Source: CAXXFQ01 sp963674475
GTDB lineage: Bacteria; Planctomycetota; Planctomycetia; Pirellulales; Thermoguttaceae
Reading direction: 5' to 3'
Assembly (NCBI GenBank): GCA_963674475.2
Contig: CAXXFQ010000024.1
Coordinates: forward strand, 558,001-622,000
Length of the DNA: 64,000 bases
A model generated the notes under the pieces. It saw only the letters and a list, made by a program, of their open reading frames with translations, did no database searches and had not been told where the DNA came from. The translations under genes and the position numbers were made by a program. Of this stretch, positions 53,149-61,799 are shown piece by piece. Every line of letters starts with the position of its first letter. The first letter of the stretch is position 1.

Positions 53149-54198
53149 ATGAAACGTCGTGATTTTCTTAAATTTTCCGCAGCCGGTATTGCCTCTTTAG
53201 CCGCGCCCCGCTTGGTTTTTTCTGGAGAGACACGACATGAATCGGTAGACGGGATGCCGCAGGTGGTCGAGGCGGCCGAGTCGTTTGCGGTCTTGCCCGA
53301 CACTCAGACCTATGCTTATAAGTATCCTGAGTTGTTTCTCGAACAAACGCGTTGGATTGCTGAGAATCGCAAACGGTATAATATTCGTTTTGCCCTGCAT
53401 GTGGGTGATGTGACGGAACACAATGACGATTCGGATTGGGGGCTGGCTCGTCGCGCAATGGGTCTGCTTGACAACAAGGTGCCGTATGCGATTTGTTTGG
53501 GAAACCATGACATGGGGCCAGGTGGGTCAACGGCCAACCGAGATTCGTTGTTTGGCAAATATTTTCCGATGGATCTCTGGAAAGACCAGTCGTCTTTTGG
53601 CGGGGTTTACGATGTGGAACCGGAAAAGCCGGACAACAGTTTTCACCGTTTCCACATGGCGGGTGAGGATTGGTTGGTCTTGTCACTTGAGTTTGGGCCG
53701 CGGGATGACGTTTTGCGATGGGCCAATGAAGTGACAGCAGCACATCCGAACCATAAGGCCATCTTGCTGACGCACGGTTACTTAATGCCCAACGGGGCCC
53801 GGTACGACAAAAACCTCCCTCGCCAGAAATGGGTCATCTATGAACCGACCGGGAAACCGATCCGCGCATTGCTGACCTTTCATTTTGGTGGGAAAAACGC
53901 GGACCTCAACGACGGCCAGATGATTTGGGATAAGTTGGTTTCGCGGCATTCTAATTTTGCCATGGTGTTTTGCGGTCATGTTTGCACGGCAGCCCACTTG
54001 GAGAGTGTGGGGCAAAAAGGAAACCGGGTCCATCAGTTCATGGTCGACTACCAACATGCCCCCAAGGGTGGCGACGGTTGGATGCGACTTTGTCAAACCA
54101 CCACCGGGAATCCGCAGCAGCTCCAAACAACCGACCTAAGCCCAAGCTTGAATAGGATGGCCGCCGCGGAAAACACCTGCTTTCAAGTTCAGTGGTAA
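53149..54198 (+). CDS. Tat-exported calcineurin-like metallophosphoesterase
   Basis: 349 residues starting MKRRDFLKFSAAGIASLAAP, a twin-arginine signal. Metallophosphoesterase motifs occur in order: FAVLPDTQ (the DxH is changed to DTQ), LHVGDVTEHND, LGNHDMGPGG, ILLTHGYLMPNG and FCGHV. The Asp, Asn-His and His ligands for a binuclear metal centre are therefore mostly present, with Gln in place of the first His. Exported relatives remove phosphate from sugars, nucleotides or phospholipids. It is the last gene of the sugar locus on the plus strand and may dephosphorylate a phosphorylated glycan fragment, though nothing in the sequence proves the substrate. The R350/RHS-flank repeat starts ~65 bp after its stop. 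Confidence 0.85.
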   Translation: MKRRDFLKFSAAGIASLAAPRLVFSGETRHESVDGMPQVVEAAESFAVLPDTQTYAYKYPELFLEQTRWIAENRKRYNIRFALHVGDVTEHNDDSDWGLARRAMGLLDNKVPYAICLGNHDMGPGGSTANRDSLFGKYFPMDLWKDQSSFGGVYDVEPEKPDNSFHRFHMAGEDWLVLSLEFGPRDDVLRWANEVTAAHPNHKAILLTHGYLMPNGARYDKNLPRQKWVIYEPTGKPIRALLTFHFGGKNADLNDGQMIWDKLVSRHSNFAMVFCGHVCTAAHLESVGQKGNRVHQFMVDYQHAPKGGDGWMRLCQTTTGNPQQLQTTDLSPSLNRMAAAENTCFQVQW

Positions 54199-54264
54199 AC
54201 TTCCTACCCGAAGGCATGATGGAAAAGCGGAGGGGCTTTCCTCGATTACCGCTTGCGGTGATTT

Positions 54265-54640
54265 TGCCACCACCAAAAAGACCGACTGAAAAATCGCCTT
54301 GCTTCGTCTGGAGTTAACCGGATGACAAGCCATTGAACCTCACTGAAATGGCGGCCTAAAAAGCCTTTTTGCGATTCCAATTGAGAGTCGATGGTTTTAG
54401 GCCAGCCTGACCTGACAAGAAATGACAATTCGAAATCGCTCAAGTCGGCACTATCACCAGACATCCCAGACCGATGCTCTAAGAGGCGTGGTTTATCGCC
54501 CGCGCTAGCGAAAAACCAGAGAAAACAGGGCTCTATCCGTCTCGCAGCGTAAAGAAAAAGCCCGGAAAACCCAGGCTTTCGTGGAAAACTTTACCCATCA
54601 GTACCCAAGTCCGTTGTACCAATGGGACACTTCCGGAAAT
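54265..54640 (+). repeat. RHS 3' flank plus R350 repeat, copy D (truncated)
   Basis: The flank (CACCAAAAAGACCGACTGAA; GTTAACCGGATGACAAGCC) and R350 from ~54386 match copies A and C. The unit stops early, near GTTGTACCAATGGGACAC, ~100 bp short of the usual end, and runs into the inverted GTAACCGCTCC repeat at 54651-54677. Confidence 0.72.
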
Positions 54641-54650
54641 TCACCCCAAG

Positions 54651-54677
54651 GTACAACGCACTTCTTGGAGCGGTTAC
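54651..54677 (-). repeat. GTAACCGCTCC terminal-repeat-like sequence (inverted copy)
   Basis: The reverse complement begins GTAACCGCTCCAAGAAGTGC and matches 9730-9754 and 36152-36177. The stop codon TAA of the SGNH-like gene is formed by its first bases (…AAAAAG-TAACCG), so the element or its end abuts that gene's last codon. Confidence 0.6.
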
Positions 54678-55747
54678 TTTTTTATCAGCTTTAAATCACT
54701 GAGAATCCCTTGCGTAAATACCTTTCTTCCTTCGGCGTTCAAGAAAAACGAGTTAAAAAACAACTCGTCCTTCGCAAATCGGTCATCCCGAAGATAGTTC
54801 AAGAATGGTATTCCCTGGGTATTGGCGTTGCGGATAATCGAATATATGTAGGTTTCGCAAAAATGATCTGAAAAGTTTGAACTTAATGCCGAAGTTGTCG
54901 GGGGAAGCACGATGACCGGTTTCAAGTCACGTTCCAGAGAAAAAGAAATCATCTCCGCCAGCAAATTGGTGTTGTATACCATGTTTTCACGGTTACGTTC
55001 TGAAACAGGAGCATCCAAATCTGAAATGGAAAATTGCTTTTTCCAGTTCTCAACCCAACGGATGGCATCGGTTTCCAGTTCCTCCGAAAACATGGGATTT
55101 GTCGCGAGAGCCAGTCGGTTGTCGTCCGGCTGATCTCGAACAATGCCTTTCAGTGCATACACGGGCGAATAGAGCAGGGGATATTTTTTCAGCACATATC
55201 GTTTCCAGCGGGTATATCCCAAAATCAAGCGGAAATCCAAGTACCGATAATATTTTGCATTCGCCAAATCATTGGAATAGTCCTTCAAGCAAAAACCAAA
55301 AGGAGTCATGGTAATGAGTAGGGTGCCGTCCTTTTTTAAAAGGCTGAAGTAATTTTTCAGGACGCGAAAATTGTATGCCAAGCTTTCCGGAGCCATGGCC
55401 CAGTTGCATCCCTTTACTGCGGAATCTTTATAATCGAAGGCGAACACTGCCGACGAACTGCCGACATTCGCAATGTCGTAATTGCGAGTATGGTTGGTCC
55501 GGTAGGTTGTACTGTTGATGTATTTATCCGTGCCGACAAACAGGTTTTTATATCGATTCGTATTTTTAAAACGCCGGTTTGCATATAAAAACATACCGGC
55601 TGCCAACGTAAGCAAAATGACCACGGCAGCCAACGCATAGGCACATACGAGAAGCGCCTCTGTCCCACCATACATACCAATAAGCAGTATGCCAATAAGC
55701 AAGAGAAACATGCCGGATAGTATTGCACACCGTATTTTGCGACGCAT
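54674..55747 (-). CDS. membrane-anchored SGNH-hydrolase-like protein of the glycan cluster
   Basis: 357 residues with two N-terminal membrane helices (ILSGMFLLLIGILLIGMYGG; AAVVILLTLAAGMFLYANRR). The soluble part has NVGSSSAVFAFDYK, which fits SGNH block I with its nucleophile Ser, then KDGTLLITMTPFGF and KPVIVLPPTTSAL. The last block, normally DxxH as in HLNxxGxxxFT, reads FFLNAEGRKVFT, so the catalytic His appears to be Phe. Proteins of this kind in capsule or O-antigen clusters add or remove acyl groups. With the altered block, a structural or atypical role is possible. It is the last gene of the cluster, 11 bp after the aldo/keto reductase, and ends within a GTAACCGCTCC repeat. Confidence 0.65.
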   Translation of the reverse strand: MRRKIRCAILSGMFLLLIGILLIGMYGGTEALLVCAYALAAVVILLTLAAGMFLYANRRFKNTNRYKNLFVGTDKYINSTTYRTNHTRNYDIANVGSSSAVFAFDYKDSAVKGCNWAMAPESLAYNFRVLKNYFSLLKKDGTLLITMTPFGFCLKDYSNDLANAKYYRYLDFRLILGYTRWKRYVLKKYPLLYSPVYALKGIVRDQPDDNRLALATNPMFSEELETDAIRWVENWKKQFSISDLDAPVSERNRENMVYNTNLLAEMISFSLERDLKPVIVLPPTTSALSSNFSDHFCETYIYSIIRNANTQGIPFLNYLRDDRFAKDELFFNSFFLNAEGRKVFTQGILSDLKLIKK

Positions 55748-55758
55748 GAGGCTTTCTC

Positions 55759-56598
55759 CTAATATCCAGGACAGTTCAACGATTCAGGATGAAATTTATA
55801 GTCCTCATCCATGGCAAATAGGGATTCCATTTCGTCGGGCGAAAGTGCGAAGTCGTAAATACCTATATTTTCTTTAAGCCGCCCCGGATTGGCCGACTTG
55901 AAAACAGGAATGATCCCGTGCTGGATATCCCAGCGCAGGATTATTTGAGGAATGGTCTTATTGTACTTGGCCGCTATGGATTTGAGATTTTCGTTTTTGG
56001 TCAATCGCTTGTTCATTAAGCATAAGGGGGAATAGGCTTCCACCTGGATCCCATGTTCATTGCATAGAGCAATCATGGACGGTACGTTCCGAAGAGGATG
56101 ATACTCGATTTGCATGACCATCGGCATGACCTTCGTACCGGATTCCAGCAGGGCATGGAGGTGCCTTTCTCGGAAATTGCAAACGCCTATAGCTCGAGCC
56201 TTCCCGGAACGGTACACTTTCTCCATCTTATGCCACGTGTCTATATAATGGCCGGGGTACGGCCAATGCATCAACCAAAGGTCGACATAGTCGGTTTGGA
56301 GCTTTTTCAGCGAATCGTCGATTTGCTGTTGGATGTCTCCTTTGATTTGCTGGCCATTCGCAATCTTTGTGGTCAGAAAGAGCTCTTCTCTTTTCACCCC
56401 GTTTTCTTTTTCGATCAGTTTCAACGCTTTGCCAATTAAAGATTCGTTGTAATAGGCATAGGCCGTATCGATACTCCGAAATCCATAGGAGGTACCGGTC
56501 AACAATACCTGCCGCAACGTCTTCCAATCCATTTGGTAGGTTCCGATACCAATGGACGGCATTTTAACTCCGTTGTTTAAGGTTCGATACATGTCCAT
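55759..56598 (-). CDS. aldo/keto reductase
   Basis: 279 residues, complete AKR fold. The catalytic tetrad is visible: D44 in RSIDTAYAY with Y49, K in LFLTTKI (~76) and H in LWLMHWPYP (~109). The NADPH-binding end has IPVFKSANPGRLKENIGI. It resembles the AKR5/2,5-diketogluconate reductase group, which reduces carbonyls to alcohols. In this cluster it may reduce a sugar or an acyl intermediate. It lies 44 bp after the FrhB-hexapeptide gene and 11 bp before the SGNH-like gene, all on the minus strand. The start ATG is at 56598; a second ATG two codons later is equally possible. Confidence 0.9.
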   Translation of the reverse strand: MDMYRTLNNGVKMPSIGIGTYQMDWKTLRQVLLTGTSYGFRSIDTAYAYYNESLIGKALKLIEKENGVKREELFLTTKIANGQQIKGDIQQQIDDSLKKLQTDYVDLWLMHWPYPGHYIDTWHKMEKVYRSGKARAIGVCNFRERHLHALLESGTKVMPMVMQIEYHPLRNVPSMIALCNEHGIQVEAYSPLCLMNKRLTKNENLKSIAAKYNKTIPQIILRWDIQHGIIPVFKSANPGRLKENIGIYDFALSPDEMESLFAMDEDYKFHPESLNCPGY

Positions 56599-56642
56599 TT
56601 TTTTCCTTCTACAAGGTCACGCTACTCTTATTGGCTGGCCGG

Positions 56643-58460
56643 TTATCCTCTCCACATCACATCTTTTCGGACAGCTCGAGCCGGATCCCCCATCACCAGT
56701 GTATTTGGCTTTACATCCTTCACTACCCATGCACCGGCACTAATGACCGCTCCGTCACCGATCGTCACACCCTTCATGATCATGGCTCCCTGACCAATCC
56801 ATACGTGATTTCCTATAGTAATAGGAGCCGTAGTGGTATACCCTTCTGTGAGAATGTCATGGCCGCCATCATTGTCACGGATGACTACATCCCGGGCAAT
56901 CATGACATCCTTGCCAATCGTAATGCTATCCATGCATATAATCTGAACACGTTGATTGAGCGAATTTTTTCCTCGAAAGGTCAGCTTTGCCCCATCAAAA
57001 ACAAGGATGTCGGTTCCATAGCTTGCCGAAACGTTGCCTTCGACCGCCAAGGTACCGTTTCCTTCCACGGCCAACCTTGATTCCATTCTGGAACCTCGGA
57101 TTCGTCTTATTCCGAAAAAAAACCAACCTTTTATGTCAAGCGTGGCATTTCGATGTATATGGATGGCAGTATATCGGGTCGGGGCAAGGAACCAACCTTT
57201 GGAAAAGTTACTGGTCGTTTTTCTGCGCAAAAAATTGATGCGCCAGAATTTCCAAAGTGGCCTCGGATATAAAGATATATGCTTAAATACTGTAGCTATC
57301 CCCTTGATCGCTTTGAAAACTTTCTTAAACTTTGGTTGAAACACGAGCCGTTTCCTGGGAGGAAAATAGATTTTGGTAACTTCCTCAAAGGGAAGGTTTT
57401 CCAAATCTTCGTAGAACTGCTTACGATCACACGATGGTGTGGACAACGAATCGACCAAAGCCGCATTACCGGGTAAAATGGATTCCGTATTAAACTTTCG
57501 AGCTTCCAGCTTGTCGATAAACTCAAAGAATTTTGCGCCCTTGGGTGAATTGAGCAATACGGCAGAAGTGCCCGTGTTGTTGTCCAGTGATTGATCTACT
57601 TTCTCGATTCCCCAAAAATCGCCTAAGGTAATATCGCTGATGCGAGGGAACCCTCTGAATCGGCACGCGTAACAGGAGGGCCGACTGCAGCATTTCGCCG
57701 ACATGTAAGCACGAAAGTAATTGTCGTGGGAACGGTCCCCGTAATAAACTTTGCCGTTGGCAAATTCCGCCTTGAAAGTGAGAGCTCTCCATCCCAATTC
57801 TTTGTTTTTTGCCTGGGCAGATACGATTTTTGCACCGTAATGCCGCTCCAGAGAATCGAGATATTTGCGAAACACCTTAGGAGAATTGTTCGCGTAACAG
57901 ACGAAATCACAAATAATAAGATTTTCGTGATCTTCTCCGAGATACAAACGCAAGCTCGCCATTTGACAGGGCGTGCCACAGGCGAGGACTTTCTTTCCGT
58001 CATCCAAAGCGGATTTTATTTGCACATAAAGACCTTGCGTCTCACTCTGTAGATATTTCGAACTCCTCAACCTCGTCAAGTCTTCTCTCTTGTTGGTCAA
58101 GATATGTTTTACGGAAAAATCTTCCGTATAAACCGCGCCTGCGACGTAGCCTCCCGCATCGAATATCTTGTTGGCAAGAGCCGAAAATACCCCGCCCGAG
58201 GTGCTTGAAAAACGGATGTCCGGATCTTTATGATAAGCTCCATAACAGGCGGGAACGCCGGAGTTAATCTTTTTCAAATCATCCGCGTGCAACACCGCAC
58301 AGGTCTGTTTGCATAAACCGCAATCGACACACCGGTCTTGATGGATTTTGGGATACCAAAAACCTTCGATGTCGGTTTCCAGTGTGATAGCACCGTGCTT
58401 ACAAATATCCACGCAAGCAGAACAGCCGGTGCATTGTTTTTTTTCTACGATCTCCATCAT
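56643..58460 (-). CDS. fusion: FrhB/FdhB-type iron-sulfur flavoprotein and hexapeptide (LbH) acyltransferase
   Basis: 605 residues. Residues 1-60 hold two [4Fe-4S] sets (KKQCTGCSACVDICKHG; DRCVDCGLCKQTC). Residues ~70-380 match the coenzyme F420 hydrogenase/dehydrogenase beta-subunit family (STSGGVFSALANKI, SKYLQSETQG, ACGTPCQMASLRLYL, CSRPSCYACRFRGFPRISDI, TLGDFWGI). Residues ~420-605 are a left-handed beta-helix transferase of the maltose/galactoside acetyltransferase type (GKDVMIARDVVIRDNDGGHD, GNHVWIGQGAMIMKGVTIGD, VMGDPARAV). FrhB-like proteins occur in polysaccharide loci beside transferases; having both in one chain is unusual. It may reduce and then acylate a glycan precursor. It begins 18 bp after the SDR stop. 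Confidence 0.85.
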   Translation of the reverse strand: MMEIVEKKQCTGCSACVDICKHGAITLETDIEGFWYPKIHQDRCVDCGLCKQTCAVLHADDLKKINSGVPACYGAYHKDPDIRFSSTSGGVFSALANKIFDAGGYVAGAVYTEDFSVKHILTNKREDLTRLRSSKYLQSETQGLYVQIKSALDDGKKVLACGTPCQMASLRLYLGEDHENLIICDFVCYANNSPKVFRKYLDSLERHYGAKIVSAQAKNKELGWRALTFKAEFANGKVYYGDRSHDNYFRAYMSAKCCSRPSCYACRFRGFPRISDITLGDFWGIEKVDQSLDNNTGTSAVLLNSPKGAKFFEFIDKLEARKFNTESILPGNAALVDSLSTPSCDRKQFYEDLENLPFEEVTKIYFPPRKRLVFQPKFKKVFKAIKGIATVFKHISLYPRPLWKFWRINFLRRKTTSNFSKGWFLAPTRYTAIHIHRNATLDIKGWFFFGIRRIRGSRMESRLAVEGNGTLAVEGNVSASYGTDILVFDGAKLTFRGKNSLNQRVQIICMDSITIGKDVMIARDVVIRDNDGGHDILTEGYTTTAPITIGNHVWIGQGAMIMKGVTIGDGAVISAGAWVVKDVKPNTLVMGDPARAVRKDVMWRG

Positions 58461-58478
58461 GTTTTTTCTGTCCTTTTT

Positions 58479-59201
58479 TTACATGATATTTTGAGCGGCG
58501 TTGATGATGACGTGTGTGCCATTGACCTGTTGCGACGCGTTGGTCAGATAAAGCACCGTCTCGGCCACTTCCGCTGGAGTCAGCAGTTTTTTGAAGGGAT
58601 GACGATCCTGTACCTGCTGCACCACCCGTTCATCGACATCGGCGGAAAGATTCGTCAGCATGAAGTCGGGAGAAACGCAATTGGACGTGATATTATACTT
58701 GGCGTATTCGTAACTCCATGATTTGGAAAGTTGCAGGATATACGCCTTGTTGGCTGCGTAAACGGAATAGCCCATCGGCGGAACGTTTGCTAACGCGGCG
58801 GTCAAGACATTGATGATCTTTCCGAATTTCTTTTTTCGGAATCCGACAACCGCACCTTGCGTGATCCGGATGAGCGGAAGGACGTTTTTCGCGAAACTCT
58901 CCGCAAAATGCTCCGGCGGCGTTTTATGGAAATGGGTACCTTGAGGTGTTCCCACGTAGGCATTGTTGATCAGGACATCCAAGTCGAAAGAGGGAATCGC
59001 TTCTTCAAGCGCGCGAAGATCGTCTTCCTTCGTGAAATCGCACGGATGCGCAACGACGTTCGGATGCTCTTGGGCCATCGATTCGGCTTCTTCACCATGA
59101 CGGTTATAGGTAAAGAAGATTCGATGGTCGGGTGAGTCGGCCAGTGCGCAGACTATCGCTTTGCCCAAACCGGAAGATCCGCCTGTTACGAGTAGGTTCA
59201 T
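58479..59201 (-). CDS. short-chain dehydrogenase/reductase, FabG-like
   Basis: 240 residues. The Rossmann loop is TGGSSGLGKAIV (~6-17), followed by LINNAYVG, and the active site is Y in GYSVYAANKAYILQLS (YxxxK). The C-terminus has TPAEVAETVLYLTNAS and GTHVIINAAQNI, typical of 3-oxoacyl-ACP reductases. Its ATG overlaps the MaoC stop by four bases (ATGA), so they are translationally coupled. With the acyl carrier protein and the MaoC dehydratase it probably forms part of a small ACP-bound acyl pathway. A sugar-nucleotide substrate is the alternative. Confidence 0.88.
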   Translation of the reverse strand: MNLLVTGGSSGLGKAIVCALADSPDHRIFFTYNRHGEEAESMAQEHPNVVAHPCDFTKEDDLRALEEAIPSFDLDVLINNAYVGTPQGTHFHKTPPEHFAESFAKNVLPLIRITQGAVVGFRKKKFGKIINVLTAALANVPPMGYSVYAANKAYILQLSKSWSYEYAKYNITSNCVSPDFMLTNLSADVDERVVQQVQDRHPFKKLLTPAEVAETVLYLTNASQQVNGTHVIINAAQNIM

Positions 59202-59596
59202 GCCAATACACCGATCTGTATTACGCCTTTTGCCGCGATGGTTTTGTCAGGCTTGGTAAATTTATACTTGAACTCGACGGCATTCACGGCCTCATAAACG
59301 CCTGAAACGGTCGCCTCGAAATCAAGTGTTTCGTTCAGAAAAACCGGGTTTTTGAAGGCGATTTGTTGGGAATGAATGATGACATCCTTCGTGGGCAGGC
59401 ACTCTCCTATAAAATATGAGAGAAAAGCATTCAGGATATTCCCGTACATCACCTTTTCCGGAAAACCTTTCTCGCGTGCGAATGCCTCATCCGTATGTAA
59501 CGGATTCCGATCCTGGGAACATCGCTGGAAATGGTCATAAACTTCCTGCGTCACCGCGAATGGGTGTTGGTATGCGTCGCCCGGTCGGAACATCAT
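59198..59596 (-). CDS. MaoC-like hot-dog dehydratase
   Basis: 132 residues from ATG 59596, which overlaps the ACP stop (ATGA); the longer frame upstream lies over the ACP gene in another frame. The MaoC/hydratase signature is clear: QRCSQDRNPLHTDEAFAREK gives the catalytic D-x-N-P-x-H, and EKVMYGNILNAFLSYFIGE follows. R-specific enoyl-CoA/ACP hydratases use this motif to add or remove water at a 3-hydroxyacyl chain. Placed between an ACP and a FabG-like reductase, it likely works on an ACP-bound short chain made from the FkbH product. Confidence 0.9.
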   Translation of the reverse strand: MMFRPGDAYQHPFAVTQEVYDHFQRCSQDRNPLHTDEAFAREKGFPEKVMYGNILNAFLSYFIGECLPTKDVIIHSQQIAFKNPVFLNETLDFEATVSGVYEAVNAVEFKYKFTKPDKTIAAKGVIQIGVLA

Positions 59597-59844
59597 TCGG
59601 CAGTCCTTTTTTTCGTTAAGAAACAGTCGATCATTTCCGCCACATTTTTCCATGAAACGATCTCTTCCGAGGTGAATTTCACGTCGAAGGCTTTTTCGAT
59701 GGCGACGATCAGTTGGATCTGGGTTAACGAATCCCATCCATCCACGTCGGCGGCGGTCGTCTCGCCCGTAAGCGACACGGGCCCCTCATCGATCACCTCC
59801 TCGAAAAGGACGTTGAATTTCTCAATTACTTCGGATCTTTCCAT
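59593..59844 (-). CDS. acyl carrier protein
   Basis: 83 residues with the phosphopantetheine site DVDGWDSLTQIQLIVAIEKA (Ser in DSL, about residue 39) and the acidic helix 2 typical of ACP. The start at 59844 lies six bases after the FkbH stop, and its TGA overlaps the MaoC ATG. A dedicated ACP next to FkbH usually carries a glyceryl or similar C3 unit. Confidence 0.93.
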   Translation of the reverse strand: MERSEVIEKFNVLFEEVIDEGPVSLTGETTAADVDGWDSLTQIQLIVAIEKAFDVKFTSEEIVSWKNVAEMIDCFLTKKRTAE

Positions 59845-59850
59845 AATCTT

Positions 59851-61584
59851 TTATTCCTTCCTTGATAATTTGGCGCGAATATGACACTCTTTCGGCTGAT
59901 ACTCGGCAACGTCGAGTCGCCAAAAATTGCCCTCTTCTCTAAAGCCAAGCGTCGAGTAATGATCTTTTACCAACGCATTTTTTGCCGTGGGGAGATACTC
60001 GCCCACGATTGTGTTGTAACCTGTGTTTTTTGCATGACTCACGATCGTGTTCAACACGAAATGCTCCATTTCCCGTTTCAGAACGCGACAGCTCATGAAC
60101 CAGTTTTCGATAAAGAGCTCCTGCGGCTGTTGCTCTTTGAGGATCACCGCACAGACCGTGCCGTTGTCCCCATATTTATCCTCGAGCGTGAAACAAAAAG
60201 GGTAATGACTCGACGAGTTACTGATGCGATGAATATCTTCTTCACTATAACGCACCGTCCGCAGGTTGAATTGATTGGAACGTTGCGACAACTGAGCCAC
60301 CCGGGGTGTGCAAAACGAATCGAACGGCTGCACGGACGAAAGCATTGCCAGACTTTTCAAGAAGTCACTTTCGTTAATAAAAGACGCCTGCGCCGACATC
60401 CGTCGTGATTCGTTTTGATACTGCTCGGTACGCTTGGCGTCTTCGACAGAATAAGACACGGTCTCAAACAGATTGAGTGTGTAAAGATACTCCAAATATT
60501 CGGCCGGATCCCCAGGAAGTTCGGGCACGGTAATATCGGGCACGTTTTGACGCACGATGTCGCGTTCTACCGGATTGTCATCCAGAAACACCATGGAGTC
60601 AAATCCGATATTTAAAAATTGTTGGATCAGTCGAATATTGTCCGCCTTGTTTTTCCAATTGGCGACAAAGACCGCGATATCTTCGAGGCGAAGCACCATG
60701 TCCGGATGTTTTTCGAACGGTTCCTTGGCGATGGATTCGGTATTCTTGCTGCACACGCAGACGATGATACCGCGTTGTCGCAACTTCTTGACCCAGTGCT
60801 GGAATTCGGTGAAAGCCTTACCGATCCCGAGCCCTCCAATCTGGATATTCTCAAGACCGTCATCACCAATCACGCCACCCCATACGGTGTTGTCCAGATC
60901 CAGGATGAGGCACTTCTTTTGCTTTCCCTGAAAGGCGGCGATCATCCCTACAATCGACTCTGCAACGACGGGAATTGCGTCGATACTCAACACCATGTCG
61001 CTGGTCGTGTAGATAGCCGGCGAGAAAACCCGCTCATGCCCCAGTTGATTCTGAATCGACGACATGTCGCCAATATAAAAGTTGCGATTTTCTACGGCAT
61101 ATTCGGTGAGAAGATAATTTAACTTGCGTACTTGATACAGAAAGGAAGAGGTAACCTTGCTCGCGAAATTTCCAAAAACACCGTCATCTTCTTCGGCATA
61201 GTTGAAAAAAACGACCTTGGTTTTCGAGCGTTCTTGTAAAGTAGCAACCAATTGACGTATGCGATGGATCTGCTCTTCTGCAAAACCGCTTCGCGCTGCC
61301 ACTTCGGTCTTGTTGAACTTTTGGAGCAACTTGTGACCCGCTTCAAAAATCAACGAGACATCCGGCTGAAACTCGTACAGTTCCGAACCGGGATCCAGGA
61401 TCAGCCGATCCGTCTGATTATAGTCCGCCTCATAGACGTTGATGTCAAGCTGCTGCCGGTAACCAGCGCCTCGAATCGCCTGGGCCAAAAATTGTGTCGC
61501 GGAATCCCCTAAAAGAGCCGACTTCAACGTCCTGAAGCCCTTAAAATCCTTTTTGAGGTTCTTCTTTAATTCGCTAAAATTCAT
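59851..61584 (-). CDS. FkbH-like HAD-IIIC protein with C-terminal GNAT domain
   Basis: 577 residues. Residues ~1-215 form an SGNH-like N-terminal part (ALLGDSATQFLAQAIRGAGY). The HAD-IIIC phosphatase/transferase domain (~220-360) has CLILDLDNTVWGGVIGDDGL with the nucleophile Asp, VCSKNTESIAKEPFEKHPDM and FLDDNPVERDIVR. The C-terminus (~410-577) is GNAT-like (LSQRSNQFNLRTVRYSEEDI; VKDHYSTLGFREEGNFWRLD). Known FkbH enzymes take 1,3-bisphosphoglycerate and load a glyceryl group on an ACP; the ACP gene follows immediately. In surface-glycan clusters such units end up as acyl decorations on sugars. It is the first gene of the tightly packed group and lies 215 bp after the flippase. Confidence 0.88.
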   Translation of the reverse strand: MNFSELKKNLKKDFKGFRTLKSALLGDSATQFLAQAIRGAGYRQQLDINVYEADYNQTDRLILDPGSELYEFQPDVSLIFEAGHKLLQKFNKTEVAARSGFAEEQIHRIRQLVATLQERSKTKVVFFNYAEEDDGVFGNFASKVTSSFLYQVRKLNYLLTEYAVENRNFYIGDMSSIQNQLGHERVFSPAIYTTSDMVLSIDAIPVVAESIVGMIAAFQGKQKKCLILDLDNTVWGGVIGDDGLENIQIGGLGIGKAFTEFQHWVKKLRQRGIIVCVCSKNTESIAKEPFEKHPDMVLRLEDIAVFVANWKNKADNIRLIQQFLNIGFDSMVFLDDNPVERDIVRQNVPDITVPELPGDPAEYLEYLYTLNLFETVSYSVEDAKRTEQYQNESRRMSAQASFINESDFLKSLAMLSSVQPFDSFCTPRVAQLSQRSNQFNLRTVRYSEEDIHRISNSSSHYPFCFTLEDKYGDNGTVCAVILKEQQPQELFIENWFMSCRVLKREMEHFVLNTIVSHAKNTGYNTIVGEYLPTAKNALVKDHYSTLGFREEGNFWRLDVAEYQPKECHIRAKLSRKE

Positions 61585-61799
61585 GCTACTTAAGTATGTA
61601 TTTAATCTGAATAATTGGTATGATTTGGCCTGCCCGGGGGCCTAGGTTTGTTTAAGCCATAGACCTATAGTCCATCATCCAGCCATATTGTAAACCAACT
61701 GAACCAACACCACCAACATCAATAGCAGGCATTCAAGGTGAGGGGAATGCGAAGAATGGGTCGTTCTGACCTGTGCTCTAACACAGGGTGACAGAACTG
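61585..61799. other. intergenic between flippase and FkbH gene
   Basis: 215 bp on the minus-strand route. It probably holds the promoter of the FkbH gene group. No hairpin with a T-run and no ORF with a motif was seen. Confidence 0.4.
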
